DNA of 64,000 bases from an uncultured Propionivibrio sp. (GTDB lineage Bacteria > Pseudomonadota > Gammaproteobacteria > Burkholderiales > Rhodocyclaceae). Under the pieces are notes generated by a model. The model ran no database searches and had not been told where the DNA came from. It was given only the letters and a program-made list of their open reading frames with translations. The position numbers were made by a program, and so were the translations under genes. Below are positions 54,404 through 63,383 of this stretch, piece after piece (within the stretch, counting starts at the first letter, position 1; the number at the start of each line of letters is the position of its first letter). The DNA lies in contig CALAIL010000021.1 in assembly GCA_937923255.1 (NCBI GenBank), positions 8,682-72,681 of the forward strand. The letters run 5' to 3'.

Positions 54404-55639
54404 TTACTCCTTGAATGCGCGCGGCTCGAAGAGCTGCTCCATCAGATCGTTGTTCCACTTGCCGTCGACCTTGACCTGCGCCGCAGCGCCAAGATTGAAC
54501 GCTTCGATCAGGTTATGGGTGAGGTAGGCATAAACGCCCGGCTGCTTGAAAGTGTACATCGCCGCGCCGGCGGAACCGGCGGCGATCGTCCAGGTTTCCA
54601 GATTGTGCGCCGGTTTATCGGCCAGATTGCCGCGTTCCCACACGTACTCGCCGTGGCCGCCGATCAGGTGCGGATACGAGGGACGATTCGCCTGCGAGTG
54701 GTAGAACATGACGGTTTCGCCCACTTTGGCCGTCAGCGCCTTCTCGCCCGTGTAGGCGTCCTTGCGGTCGCCAAAGACGACATGCGTGGGAATCAGTTTT
54801 TCCATCACCACCAAGTCGTCTTCCATGGCTTCGCCGGGGCTGGCGTAGCGCTTGTATTTGCCGTTCGCATCCTTCGGCAGGTAGAAATCCTGCTCGCCGA
54901 TGTAGTACGCCCTGTCGTAGCGGATTTTTTTGCCGTTTTTATCCTTCAGTCCGCCTTTGGGCAGCACGGCGATGGCGCCGTTCATGCCATGCGTCACATG
55001 CCAAGGGATCATCAGACTGCCCGGCGCGCAGTGGTAGATGAAAACACCGGGCTTGATCGCCTTCCAGCGCACCGTGACTTCCTGCCCCGGCTGCACGTAG
55101 GTCAGGTCGCCCGCGCCCAGCGCGCCGGTCGAAGCGTGGAAGTCGATGTTGTGAACCAGTTGGTTTTTCGACGGATTCTTCAGCGTCAGTTCGACGTAAT
55201 CACCTTCGTGCACGATAATCATCGGGCCGGGCACGGAACCGTTGAAGGTAAACGCCCACATGAAGACGCCCGGTTCGACCTCGATCTCTTTTTCCTCGAT
55301 GGTCATTTCCACCTGCACGAGGCGCGGCGCGGCCGGCGATTCCTGACTGTGCTCGGGCACGTTCGGCGGAGCGACGAGCTTCTGCCTGACGCGCGGGAGC
55401 TTGGCAATGTTCGCCGGCGCCTTGATCACCTCGTAACCGGGCAGCCCGCCGGTATGCGCAAATTCAGCGTCAGGCGCAACGGCCGCCTTGGTGGACGTGG
55501 TCGAAGTGGCGGAACTGGTGGAACTCCCGGAACCGCCGGCATCCGAGCCGGATTCGGCGGCGCGTGCAAGCGGCGCACCGGCAAAGCAAAGGCAAAGAGC
55601 GGTGCATGGCAGTATTCGGCGAAAAACGGCGATGTTCAT
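54404..55639 (-). CDS. nirK: Copper-containing nitrite reductase
   Basis: A 411-residue periplasmic enzyme reducing nitrite to nitric oxide. A signal peptide ends ARAAES, then a Gly/Ser/Thr-rich linker precedes two cupredoxin domains. Type 1 ligands: His in LVHNIDFH, Cys/His/Met in YHCAPGSLMIPWHVTHGMNG (one residue longer between Cys and His than in the classic enzyme). Type 2 ligands: His in DFHAS, the His before Cys, and SYPHLIGGHGEYVW. The catalytic Asp (HNIDFH) and His (PTHVVF) are present. Ribosome site AAAGGA. Confidence 0.95.
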   Translation of the reverse strand: MNIAVFRRILPCTALCLCFAGAPLARAAESGSDAGGSGSSTSSATSTTSTKAAVAPDAEFAHTGGLPGYEVIKAPANIAKLPRVRQKLVAPPNVPEHSQESPAAPRLVQVEMTIEEKEIEVEPGVFMWAFTFNGSVPGPMIIVHEGDYVELTLKNPSKNQLVHNIDFHASTGALGAGDLTYVQPGQEVTVRWKAIKPGVFIYHCAPGSLMIPWHVTHGMNGAIAVLPKGGLKDKNGKKIRYDRAYYIGEQDFYLPKDANGKYKRYASPGEAMEDDLVVMEKLIPTHVVFGDRKDAYTGEKALTAKVGETVMFYHSQANRPSYPHLIGGHGEYVWERGNLADKPAHNLETWTIAAGSAGAAMYTFKQPGVYAYLTHNLIEAFNLGAAAQVKVDGKWNNDLMEQLFEPRAFKE

Positions 55640-55965
55640 GATGGATTCCTTTCGTGAGGCAGTACGCAACGCAAAAAACGCAACCCTCAACGCAACCCTT
55701 TTTCAGCGTCGGCAAGGTTTGCCCCGGAACGGTGTATTTCCGGGCACAGATAGATACGAGGGCGGGCCGGCAACGGTTTTACGGCTTCATACCGGCTTCC
55801 CTATCAGATTGATCAATGCTTCTCGATGCCGGGCGCCGAACGGCGGCATCGACCGGCTACAGCGACTGCCCGCAAACCCGCGTCCTTTGGGCGTTTCCGG
55901 CCAGGCAGCGCTGGAACCCGCGCCAATCGGGCGTTTGCGGGCAGGCACCCCGGCAGCCCTTAGCG
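55640..55965. repeat. Upstream region of nirK with palindromic units
   Basis: Degenerate units at about 55725-55760 and a better block at 55860-55965 (AACCCGCGTCCTTTGGGCGT, CCCGCGCCAATCGGGC). No convincing FNR/NNR box (TTGAT-N4-ATCAA) was found; TTGATCAAT near 55808 has the wrong spacing. Confidence 0.6.
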
Positions 55966-56040
55966 TCGAATATCTAAAAATCGTCACGGTGTTGCGCCGC
56001 CTTGCCGTACGCCTTGTACTGTCTGCGGCGGCGCGCCCTG
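55962..56040 (+). mobile_element. Truncated MITE-like element
   Basis: TAGCGTCGAATATCTAAAAA, CGTCACGGTGTTGCGCCGCC, TTGCCGTACGCCTTGTACTG, TCTGCGGCGGCGCG. Near-identical to the copy at 15603-15676. Confidence 0.6.
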
Positions 56041-56224
56041 TGACGCTTTTCCTTGTCACGCTTTTTTATCTATTCAACTCAACGATATTCCACGCAGTTC
56101 CCTCCACGCAGGTCTCCGGCCGGCGCTCCCTCACCGCCGGCATCTGCCGATACAAATGCCGGTACGAATCTACCAGTAAGTGCGGCAGCGGGCGGCAGTG
56201 GCTGGACGTCCGTGGCAACCCGTT

Positions 56225-56390
56225 GCAGCGGCCGGCCGCAAGCCCGCGTCTTTTGGGCATTTCCGGCCAGGCAGCGCTGGAGCCCGCGTCAATCGGGCAT
56301 TTGCCGGCAGGCACCCCGGAAGCCCTTATTCTACGCGGGTCTCCGGCCTGCCCGTCGGGAGAAGCCCATTTTACGCGGGCTGGCGCTGAG
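56225..56390. repeat. Palindromic-unit array before the porin 3' end
   Basis: Centres CCCGCGTCTTTTGGGC, CCCGCGTCAATCGGGC, CCCTTATTCTACGCGGG and GCCCATTTTACGCGGGC. The segment 56041-56224 shows no gene. Confidence 0.7.
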
Positions 56391-56422
56391 GGGCCGCGCG
56401 GCGGGCTGCCGCCCGTTCCGGC

Positions 56423-57823
56423 TTATTTACCGAACGGGTACTCGACCGCCAGGCGAATCTCGTTGGTATCCAGCTCGGCCTGCGCGTCGTTGGCGCGATG
56501 GACGTTGTAACGCACCAGCATCGCCAGCCCCTTGGCCGCTCCCGATTGCACGGTGTAGCGGAACCAGATATCGCGTTCCCAGTGTTTGCCGTCCTTGCCG
56601 TAACCCAGCCAGCGATAGCCGCTGTTCCGCGGCATCCGCGTGCCGTCGATGTCCGAGCCGCGTATATACGCCACGCCCAGGCTCGACCCCGGCAGGCTGA
56701 AGGCCTTGCCGTCCAGCTCGTAGCGCAGTTGCCAGGACTGTTCGTGCGGCGCGTTGAAGTCGGCAAGCTGCGAGGAATTACCCAGCCAAAGAGCGCCGCG
56801 CGTGACGTAATCGAAAGGCGTATCGCTGGCTACCTTCTGGTAACCCAGGCCGACCTTATGCACGCCCGTCTGGTAGGACGCCAGAATGCTGCCGGTGGTA
56901 TTGCGGATATCGCCGGCGTAGGCCTTGCCCGTATCTCGGCTGACGTAGAGGTGCGAATCGAAAGAGAGTTTCGACTTGTCGGCCAGCGTCATGCTGTAGA
57001 ACGCACCGAGATAACCGGTCACCCAGGTATCGGCCAGGCGGCCGGCAAAGGCGCTGAGCGATAACCCCGGCACGCCCGTCCAGGTCAGCCCGGCCAGATC
57101 GAAGTGATCACCGCGCCGGAAAGCCGGATTCAGGTAGTTGACGGTCAGGGCGTGGTTGGTATTGCGCGAGTTGCGGTCCGTCGAACCGGTGAAATGCCCG
57201 GCATGGAAGGTCAGCGTGCTGAACTCCTTGCTGTTGAGGTAGAGGCCGCGCATCGATTCCGGCAGCAGACGCGAATCCGATGAACTGAAGATCGGCGTTT
57301 TGATGCGCTGCTCGCCAAAGCGGAGCATGGTTTTCGAGATCTTCGCCTTGATCGCGACGCCGCCGCGGAGCAGGTTGTCCTGGGCATAACCGTTTTTATC
57401 GACTGGCAGCATGCGAATCTTGCCGACCCGGTAATCGTCGCCCATCAGGTTCAGCCCGCCGTACAGGAAGGCATCGACGCCAAAGCCGACCGGCCCGCGC
57501 GTGTAGCCCGTCTCCAGGTTGCCCATCACGCCCAGGCCCCATTCCTCGGCGTAATCGCTGCGCCGGGCGCGCGGCAGATAGGCGTTGCGGCCGCCGTTGC
57601 TCTTGGCGCCGTTCAGGTAATCGCGGCGGTAATACACGCTGCGCGTCAGGATATTCCAGTGCGCATCGTCGATGACCGGCGAGAAAAATGAGCCCGACGA
57701 TGAGCTCGACGTTTCCCCGGCAGGCGCGGCGGCTTTTTCCTGCGCACCGGCCAGCGGCGCGCAGCACAGCAGCATGCCGCACGCCGCGCCCAGGCGGGCC
57801 AGATGATGGTGTTTGAACTGCAT
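56423..57823 (-). CDS. OprD-family outer-membrane porin
   Basis: A 466-residue protein with a signal peptide (ending PLAGA) and alternating beta-strand pattern closing on LAVEYPFGK. Features such as HWNILTRSVYYRRDYLNG, EWGLGVMGNLETGYTRGPVG, LRFGEQRIKTPIFSSSDSRL and LPESMRGLYLNSKEF are typical of OprD/OccD channels for small acidic or basic solutes. GGGGAG lies 8 bases before the ATG at 57823. Its place next to pseudoazurin and upstream of nirK suggests entry of a solute linked to this region, possibly copper or an anion. Confidence 0.87.
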   Translation of the reverse strand: MQFKHHHLARLGAACGMLLCCAPLAGAQEKAAAPAGETSSSSSGSFFSPVIDDAHWNILTRSVYYRRDYLNGAKSNGGRNAYLPRARRSDYAEEWGLGVMGNLETGYTRGPVGFGVDAFLYGGLNLMGDDYRVGKIRMLPVDKNGYAQDNLLRGGVAIKAKISKTMLRFGEQRIKTPIFSSSDSRLLPESMRGLYLNSKEFSTLTFHAGHFTGSTDRNSRNTNHALTVNYLNPAFRRGDHFDLAGLTWTGVPGLSLSAFAGRLADTWVTGYLGAFYSMTLADKSKLSFDSHLYVSRDTGKAYAGDIRNTTGSILASYQTGVHKVGLGYQKVASDTPFDYVTRGALWLGNSSQLADFNAPHEQSWQLRYELDGKAFSLPGSSLGVAYIRGSDIDGTRMPRNSGYRWLGYGKDGKHWERDIWFRYTVQSGAAKGLAMLVRYNVHRANDAQAELDTNEIRLAVEYPFGK

Positions 57824-57883
57824 GATTTTCACTCCCCAGCGTGGTATGTGTTTTGATGTTCCGCAAAGGAACGGATCAAATAG

Positions 57884-58345
57884 TTACTTTGCCCCCGCCG
57901 CTTTTGCGCGCGCGATGATGTCCTTGAAGCGTTTTTGCGAGATCGGCGGCACGTCCGAACTGATCTTCAGATCGTCCAGGCTCGCCTCATCGCCCACTTG
58001 CAGGATCATGACGCTGCCCATCGAGAAATGCGGAATGCACTTGATGCCGTACAGCCCCTTCTCGGTGAACTCGACGGTAATCCCCTGGTTGATCTTGGTT
58101 CTGAACGGCTTGGCGCCCGCCGGCATCATGGCTTCGATGGATGCGGGCGCATGCCCCGTCGTCACGAGTTTGAAGGTGACTTTATCGCCCGGCTTGATTT
58201 TCAGAAACTCGGGTTCAAAAGGATACGGCCCCGTTTCGTTACGGTTGAGCAGCTTCACCTCATAGGTTTCCGCCCACGCCGGCATTGACGGCAGGGCCGA
58301 AATAACAAGCGCCATCAGCAGGCTTGCCGGTTTCCAGAATTTCAT
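57884..58345 (-). CDS. Pseudoazurin-like cupredoxin with altered copper site
   Basis: A 153-residue periplasmic blue-copper-type protein; signal peptide ends MPAWA. FLKIKPGDKVTFKLVTTGHA holds the first copper His, and GLYGIKCIPHFSMGSVMILQ holds Cys and the second His. In pseudoazurin the axial Met lies 8 residues after the Cys; here that position is Ser, with Met at +6 and +10. The Asn that normally follows the first His is Ala. Pseudoazurins donate electrons to NirK. Ribosome site AAGGAG. Confidence 0.88.
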   Translation of the reverse strand: MKFWKPASLLMALVISALPSMPAWAETYEVKLLNRNETGPYPFEPEFLKIKPGDKVTFKLVTTGHAPASIEAMMPAGAKPFRTKINQGITVEFTEKGLYGIKCIPHFSMGSVMILQVGDEASLDDLKISSDVPPISQKRFKDIIARAKAAGAK

Positions 58346-58408
58346 TACGCTCTCCTTGTCTTCAGATAAAACAAAACACTCTGCACGTATAACGCCCTGA
58401 ATACCGCT

Positions 58409-59224
58409 TTATAAGGGCATGAAACGCAACACGCGCGCCTGGTCCGCCGGATCGGTCAGCTCGCTGACATCGACCTCGAACACTTCCCGCACCAATTCAG
58501 GCTCCAGCACTTTCTCCGGTACATCGATGCGCACCAGACGCCCCTTGTACATGACAGCCAGCCGGTCACACATCAGCGCATGATTGAGATCGTGAATGGC
58601 CACGGCGATGGACATGCTTTCCGACAGGCTGCGGATCAAATGCATCAGCGACAGCTGGTGGTGGATGTCGAGGTGGTTGGTCGGTTCGTCAAGCAACAGG
58701 ATGCTCGGCTGCTGCGCCAACGAGCGGGCAATGTGCGTGCGCTGGCGCTCACCGCCCGACAGGGTGCTCCAGTACTGCTCGCGCTTTTCCTCCATGCCGA
58801 CCAGCGCCAGCGCTTTGGAGACAATCTCATCATCACGCTGCGACCAGGTTTGCAGGGCGCTCAGCCAGGGAGTGCGCCCCAGCTCGACGGCATCCTGCAC
58901 CGTGATCGCATCGACCGTGTCGGCCATTTGCGAAACCAGCGCCAGCCGGCGCGCGACCATGCGCCGGGGAATGGCATGCATCGGCTGACCTTCGAGAAAG
59001 ACCTCGCCCGCGCTCGGCGCATTGACGCCGGCCAGCAGACGCAGGAAGCTGGATTTGCCCGAACCGTTGGGGCCGATCAGCCCCAGCATTTCCCCAGCGT
59101 GCAAGCGCAGGCTCACGTCCTGCACCAGCCTTGCACTGCGCACGCGCCAGCTGACATTGCGCGCTTCCAGCACGACCTGCCGTGCACTCAGCGCTTCGGA
59201 AGATTTCACTTGCTCCTTCGTCAT
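58409..59224 (-). CDS. btuD: ABC transporter ATPase, FecE/BtuD type
   Basis: A 271-residue cytoplasmic ATPase. Walker A is GLIGPNGSGKSSFLRLLAG, the signature LSGGERQRTHIARSLA, Walker B ILLLDEPTNHLDI, and the switch His in AIHDLNHAL. The domain order and RRLALVSQ Q-loop region fit the iron-siderophore/haem/B12 class. It overlaps the permease gene by 4 bases. The riboswitch upstream of the operon indicates corrinoid uptake. A C-terminal extension of about 20 residues follows the core. Confidence 0.9.
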   Translation of the reverse strand: MTKEQVKSSEALSARQVVLEARNVSWRVRSARLVQDVSLRLHAGEMLGLIGPNGSGKSSFLRLLAGVNAPSAGEVFLEGQPMHAIPRRMVARRLALVSQMADTVDAITVQDAVELGRTPWLSALQTWSQRDDEIVSKALALVGMEEKREQYWSTLSGGERQRTHIARSLAQQPSILLLDEPTNHLDIHHQLSLMHLIRSLSESMSIAVAIHDLNHALMCDRLAVMYKGRLVRIDVPEKVLEPELVREVFEVDVSELTDPADQARVLRFMPL

Positions 59225-60279
59225 GACCGCCGCCCGCTTCTTTTCAGGAGAATCACCGCAAATACCGGCGCGCCAACCAGGGCGGTAATGACGCCGATCG
59301 GCAGCACCTGGCCCATGATGAGAATGCGTGAGGCCACATCGGACGCGATCAGGAAAATCGCCCCCAGCACCATACTGGCCGGAATAAGCACCTGATGGCG
59401 CACGCCGACAATCATGCGCGCCGTATGCGGAATGACCAGCCCGACAAAACCGATGGCGCCGACCATGGAAACCATCACCGAAGTCATCATCGCTGCCACC
59501 AGCAGCAGGGTGATCTGCACGCGCCGCACGGGAATCCCCAGCGAGGCAGCCGATTCCGTGCCAAAAATGAAAGCGTCCAGCGCCCGCGCCAGCACCAGGC
59601 AGATAGCCCCGCCCACAATGATGGTCGGAAAGGCGACCGACACGTCCGACCAGCGCGCGCCGCCCAGGCTGCCGAGCAGCCAGAACATGATGCCGCGCGC
59701 CTGCTCGGCGCTGCCGGATTTGGTAATGATCAGCGAAGTCAGCGCGTTGAATAGCTGCGAGCCGGCGATCCCCGCCAGCACGATCTGTCCGCCGTTGCGC
59801 AGCCCGTCGCCACCGGCCGCATGCGCCAGCAGCGCCACCAGTGCAAAGGCGAAGACGGCACCGAAGAACGCCCCGACGGTCATTGAAATGGCGCCACCGC
59901 CGACGCCGACAATGGTCACCAGCACCGCGCCTGTAGAGGCGCCGGCGGAAATGCCCAGCAGATAAGGTTCGGCCAGCGCGTTGCGCAGCAGCGATTGCAG
60001 AATGACGCCGGACACGGCCAGCCCAGCGCCGCAGCAGGCCGACACCAAAGCGCGCGTCAACCGGTAATTCCAGACGATGCCGTCATCGAGCGGATCGACC
60101 GGAAATGTCGTATTGAACAGATGATTGCTCAACACCTCATAAACCACCTTGGGCGGAATCGACGTCTCGCCGACGGCGATCCCGAAAATGATGGCGACGA
60201 CAATCGCCGCCAGCGACAGGACGGCAACCAGCAGCTTGAACCACAGTTGCTGGCGAAATCTTTTATTAAAGCTATTCAT
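59221..60279 (-). CDS. btuC: ABC transporter permease, FecCD/BtuC type
   Basis: A 352-residue permease with about ten membrane segments. LTRALVSACCGAGLAVSGVI, NALAEPYLLGISAGASTGAV, LGSLGGARWSDV and GFVGLVIPHTARMIVG are standard FecCD motifs, the last contacting the ATPase. The ATG at 60279 follows AGGAAG. It forms the membrane channel of the importer encoded by the three overlapping or closely spaced genes. Confidence 0.92.
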   Translation of the reverse strand: MNSFNKRFRQQLWFKLLVAVLSLAAIVVAIIFGIAVGETSIPPKVVYEVLSNHLFNTTFPVDPLDDGIVWNYRLTRALVSACCGAGLAVSGVILQSLLRNALAEPYLLGISAGASTGAVLVTIVGVGGGAISMTVGAFFGAVFAFALVALLAHAAGGDGLRNGGQIVLAGIAGSQLFNALTSLIITKSGSAEQARGIMFWLLGSLGGARWSDVSVAFPTIIVGGAICLVLARALDAFIFGTESAASLGIPVRRVQITLLLVAAMMTSVMVSMVGAIGFVGLVIPHTARMIVGVRHQVLIPASMVLGAIFLIASDVASRILIMGQVLPIGVITALVGAPVFAVILLKRSGRRS

Positions 60280-60369
60280 GAACTTCCTGAATGCACCGGA
60301 CGGGCACGCTGCAGGCAGCGCCCCCCATCCGGCATTTTTATCGCACAAGACTGTGCTTACTGGCTGCGC

Positions 60370-61380
60370 TTACTTCTTGGCGCCCTTGACCTTGAGCGCG
60401 CCTTCAGCCATCTGCTCCAGCCCGTCAGCCATGCGGATCGAGCCTTGCGTCGCATCGGCATCGACGATGACGATACGGTTGTTCTTGACGGCGTCCATCT
60501 GCTTGGTCACCGGGTCTTTCTTGAGGAACTCAAGCTTCTTCTGGTAATCGTCGGCGGGGAAGCGGCGGCGATCCATGCGGCAGATGATCAACACGGTGGG
60601 GTTGGCCTTGGCGATGGTTTCCCAACCCACGGTCGGCCATTCTTCATCGGAAGTCACCACGTTGCGCATGCCGAGCGCTTTCATCATGTAGCCCGCCACG
60701 CCGGAGCGGCCGGCCATATAGGGGTCGGATTCCATATCAGCACTGGAGAACCACATCGCGGCGGACAGATCCTTGATCTTGGCGGCGCGCACCTTTTCTT
60801 CCGCCTTGGCCGCACGCGCACGAATTTCCTTGATCAGGGCGTCGCCTTTGGCCTCGACATTGAAGATTTCGGCCAGTTGCTTGATGCTCTTGTACAGCGA
60901 TTCCACATCGTAGGCTCTCGTGCGCATCCCGTCGGCGCCGGTCAGGTTGTCCTTGCCTTCGCAGTCGGAAGGCATCGCGTAGGTCATGATACCGAGCTTG
61001 TGGAACTGTTCGCGCGTGCCGACCACGCCTTCCTTGCCGACCATCCATTCAAACTGCGAAACAACGAGATTCGGGCGCTTGCCGATAACCGATTCATAGC
61101 TCGGCGCATTGTCGGCCAGACGCGGCACCTTGCTGTTGATTTCCTTGAACTGCGGCAGGATGTCGTGGAACCAGAGCGAGGTGCCGACCACCTTGTCGCC
61201 CAAGCCCAGGGCGTAAAGCATTTCCGTGCCGGCCTGACCGATGGTCACGACTGAGGCGGGCGCCTTGTCGAAGGTCAGGGTTTGACCGCAGTTTTCGAGT
61301 TTCAGGGGGTAGGTCGTGGCCTGAGCGGAAAAACTCAGTGCAGCCAGCGCCAGCGCGGGAATGATTCGTTGAAAACGCAT
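60370..61380 (-). CDS. btuF: ABC transporter substrate-binding protein, BtuF/FecB type
   Basis: A 336-residue periplasmic binding protein; signal peptide MRFQRIIPALALAALSFSAQ ends at QA-TTYPL. VVTIGQAGTEMLYALGLGDK, NAPSYESVIGKRPNLVVSQF and a long connecting helix are typical of the helical-backbone class for siderophores and cobalamin. GGAGAG precedes the ATG. It is the first gene behind a cobalamin riboswitch, which favours a corrinoid ligand. Confidence 0.92.
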   Translation of the reverse strand: MRFQRIIPALALAALSFSAQATTYPLKLENCGQTLTFDKAPASVVTIGQAGTEMLYALGLGDKVVGTSLWFHDILPQFKEINSKVPRLADNAPSYESVIGKRPNLVVSQFEWMVGKEGVVGTREQFHKLGIMTYAMPSDCEGKDNLTGADGMRTRAYDVESLYKSIKQLAEIFNVEAKGDALIKEIRARAAKAEEKVRAAKIKDLSAAMWFSSADMESDPYMAGRSGVAGYMMKALGMRNVVTSDEEWPTVGWETIAKANPTVLIICRMDRRRFPADDYQKKLEFLKKDPVTKQMDAVKNNRIVIVDADATQGSIRMADGLEQMAEGALKVKGAKK

Positions 61381-61558
61381 GATTTCTCTCCATGATTGAA
61401 ATTTTCTTGTGCCGGAAAGAAACCTGAACCCGAACCCACGCGCCCCGCCCCATTGACCTGATAGCCAGCGGCATGGACGACTGAGAATTCACGAGAGCGT
61501 TCCTTCCCGAACACTCGACCAGCAATGAACCGGCATAAACAACACACACAACACCAGT

Positions 61559-61832
61559 CCAGCCTTGGCAGGTGTCCTGACTCACGATTCATCGCCGGAC
61601 TCTTGCCTTCCCGGACGCATAAAACATCCAGTGGCTTTTGTCGAGCCGACTCCTCGTCTACAGTTACGGGGGCAGTTCCTTTTACGCGACGACCGCGCCG
61701 AATAGTCAATGAACCTGTGGTTCACAGGTACATCATCACTGCGTGATTTCGCGCCTGGATTCCCTTGCGCATGCCGTCAATCCCTCAGATAAGACGGAAG
61801 ACGGCGCGTTTCCCTTTCGGGGCCAAGGCTGG
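61559..61832 (-). promoter_or_regulatory. Cobalamin riboswitch controlling the btuFCD-like operon
   Basis: On the minus strand the conserved B12 elements appear in order: CTGCCCCCGTAACTGTAG, GCCACTGG, CCGGGAAGGC and the B12 box GAGTCAGGACACCTGCC. GCCAAGGCTGG-type ends at 61822-61832 and 61559-61569 are perfectly complementary over 11 bases and would close the aptamer as P1. It lies about 180 bases upstream of the binding-protein gene. Confidence 0.88.
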
Positions 61833-61836
61833 GTGC

Positions 61837-61865
61837 AGCATATATAAAAATAATTCTCAGGGCAA
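61837..61865 (-). promoter_or_regulatory. Promoter of the riboswitch operon
   Basis: TTGCCC (61865-61860), 17 bp, TATGCT (61842-61837) on the minus strand. A start near 61830 would place the P1 strand almost at the 5' end of the RNA. The spacer GAGAATTATTTTTAT is loosely Fur-box-like. The rest of 61866-62063 shows no gene. Confidence 0.55.
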
Positions 61866-62063
61866 GCCATTTCTAGCAGGAGGGACGCAGAGGGAAAATA
61901 ACTGAAAATAAATGAGACAACTATCGGTTTTATCAGCCAAATCCGCAGACGATGTACGGCATGCCCCAGCGCCGATGAAGACAAGCCCCAATAGAAGCCT
62001 TGTGCATCGCCGGCGCCGCCGGCTCACCGGGCAGCGATTTGTCGAGGCGGCAAACGGCAGACA

Positions 62064-63383
62064 TCAAACGGCGGGCGGTTTCCAGAAACGGCCGGCAAAA
62101 CCGGCGGCGGCCAGCGCCGGCCACAGCGCCGCCACGCCCCAGGCCAGCGCATAACGACCGGCATGCCCGATATCCCCGCCGCCCGCTGCCACGGCCAGCT
62201 TGATCCCCGCGCCTGAAGCCCCCGCCAGATCGAACATCCGCCCAAGCAGGACATTGCCGAGCAGCACGGCGCAGCCGCCGGCCGAAGCCAGCGCGCCGTA
62301 ATACGCCGGCAATGCGCCCTGCCCCGCGTAACCGGGAACCAGCGACATCGCCGTCGGCACGGCGAGCATCTGCCCCAGGGTGAGCAGAATCACCATCGCC
62401 GTGATGGGCGCAAAGCGCAGCCAGCCTGCATCTGCGGGATTGAATGGCGGCGATAGCGCCGCCAGGGCAACGCACGCAAACGCCACGGCAAACAGCGAAA
62501 AACCGGCGACGAGCGGCAATCTGGGCGGCTGCTTGCGGCACCAGCCGGCCAGCGGCATCTGCATGACGATGACCATGACCGAGGCCAGCATGAACAGCCC
62601 GGCCATTTCGCGCGCACCGCCGCCGACCCGCTCCAATTCAAGCGGCAGGCCAAAATACATTTGGTTATAGCTGAACAGATAGGCGCTGTAGCAAAGGATA
62701 AAGCGCAGGAACGGCGCGTTGCCCATGACCCCGCGCCAGCCCACCGGGCGCTCCGGCAGCGCCATGTTGGCCGGAATGGAACGGTAGAGAACCCCCATCA
62801 TGATCAGGAAAAGCATGGCGCAGGCCAGCGCCATGACACGAAAACCAAAGCCGCTCAAGGCACTGCCGAGCAAGGGGCCAGCCACCGCGCCGACTTCGCC
62901 GCAGACGGCAAAAAGCGCAAAGATGCCATGCTGGCGCAGCGCCGCCGGCGTTTGCCGCTCCGCCTCAGCGGCCAGCGCTTCCAGACAGGGCGAGAACATC
63001 GCGCCGCCCGCCCCGGTGAGGCACGCGCCGAGCAGCATCCCGCTAAAAGAAGCGGAAAACGCGAACGCCGCATAACCACAGAAGCGCACCGCACACCCCG
63101 CCAGCAGCAGCCAGCGGCTGCCGAGGCGTTCGGCCAGCAGACCACCGATAAAAAATAATCCCTGCTGGCAAAAAGTGCGCACCCCCAGCACCACGCCGAT
63201 CAGCTGGCTCGACAGCGCCAGATCGTCGGCCATGTGCACGGCAAGAAACGGCACGACGGCATAAAAACCGATATTGAAAACGAGCTGCGTCGCCAGAATG
63301 ACCCGCCGTGACAACGAGGCGCCGCTTGCGCCATCACTTGCGCCCGCGGCAGTTTCGGATGATTTAACGCGTTCGCCGCTCAT
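62064..63383 (-). CDS. Major facilitator superfamily transporter
   Basis: A 439-residue protein with twelve hydrophobic segments and MFS signatures: GVVLGVRTFCQQGLFFIGGL followed by AERLGSRWLLLAG between helices 2 and 3. The repeat half begins about residue 220 after SIPANMALPERP. It resembles multidrug or siderophore exporters of the MdtH/EntS type. The ATG at 63383 overlaps the stop of a small upstream frame (ATGA), suggesting coupling. The substrate is unknown. Confidence 0.85.
   Translation of the reverse strand: MSGERVKSSETAAGASDGASGASLSRRVILATQLVFNIGFYAVVPFLAVHMADDLALSSQLIGVVLGVRTFCQQGLFFIGGLLAERLGSRWLLLAGCAVRFCGYAAFAFSASFSGMLLGACLTGAGGAMFSPCLEALAAEAERQTPAALRQHGIFALFAVCGEVGAVAGPLLGSALSGFGFRVMALACAMLFLIMMGVLYRSIPANMALPERPVGWRGVMGNAPFLRFILCYSAYLFSYNQMYFGLPLELERVGGGAREMAGLFMLASVMVIVMQMPLAGWCRKQPPRLPLVAGFSLFAVAFACVALAALSPPFNPADAGWLRFAPITAMVILLTLGQMLAVPTAMSLVPGYAGQGALPAYYGALASAGGCAVLLGNVLLGRMFDLAGASGAGIKLAVAAGGGDIGHAGRYALAWGVAALWPALAAAGFAGRFWKPPAV

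Noticed and set aside
55795..55815. FNR/NNR box upstream of nirK
   Set aside because: TTGATCAAT is present, but the half-sites lack the four-base spacer and the site lies about 170 bp from the start codon.
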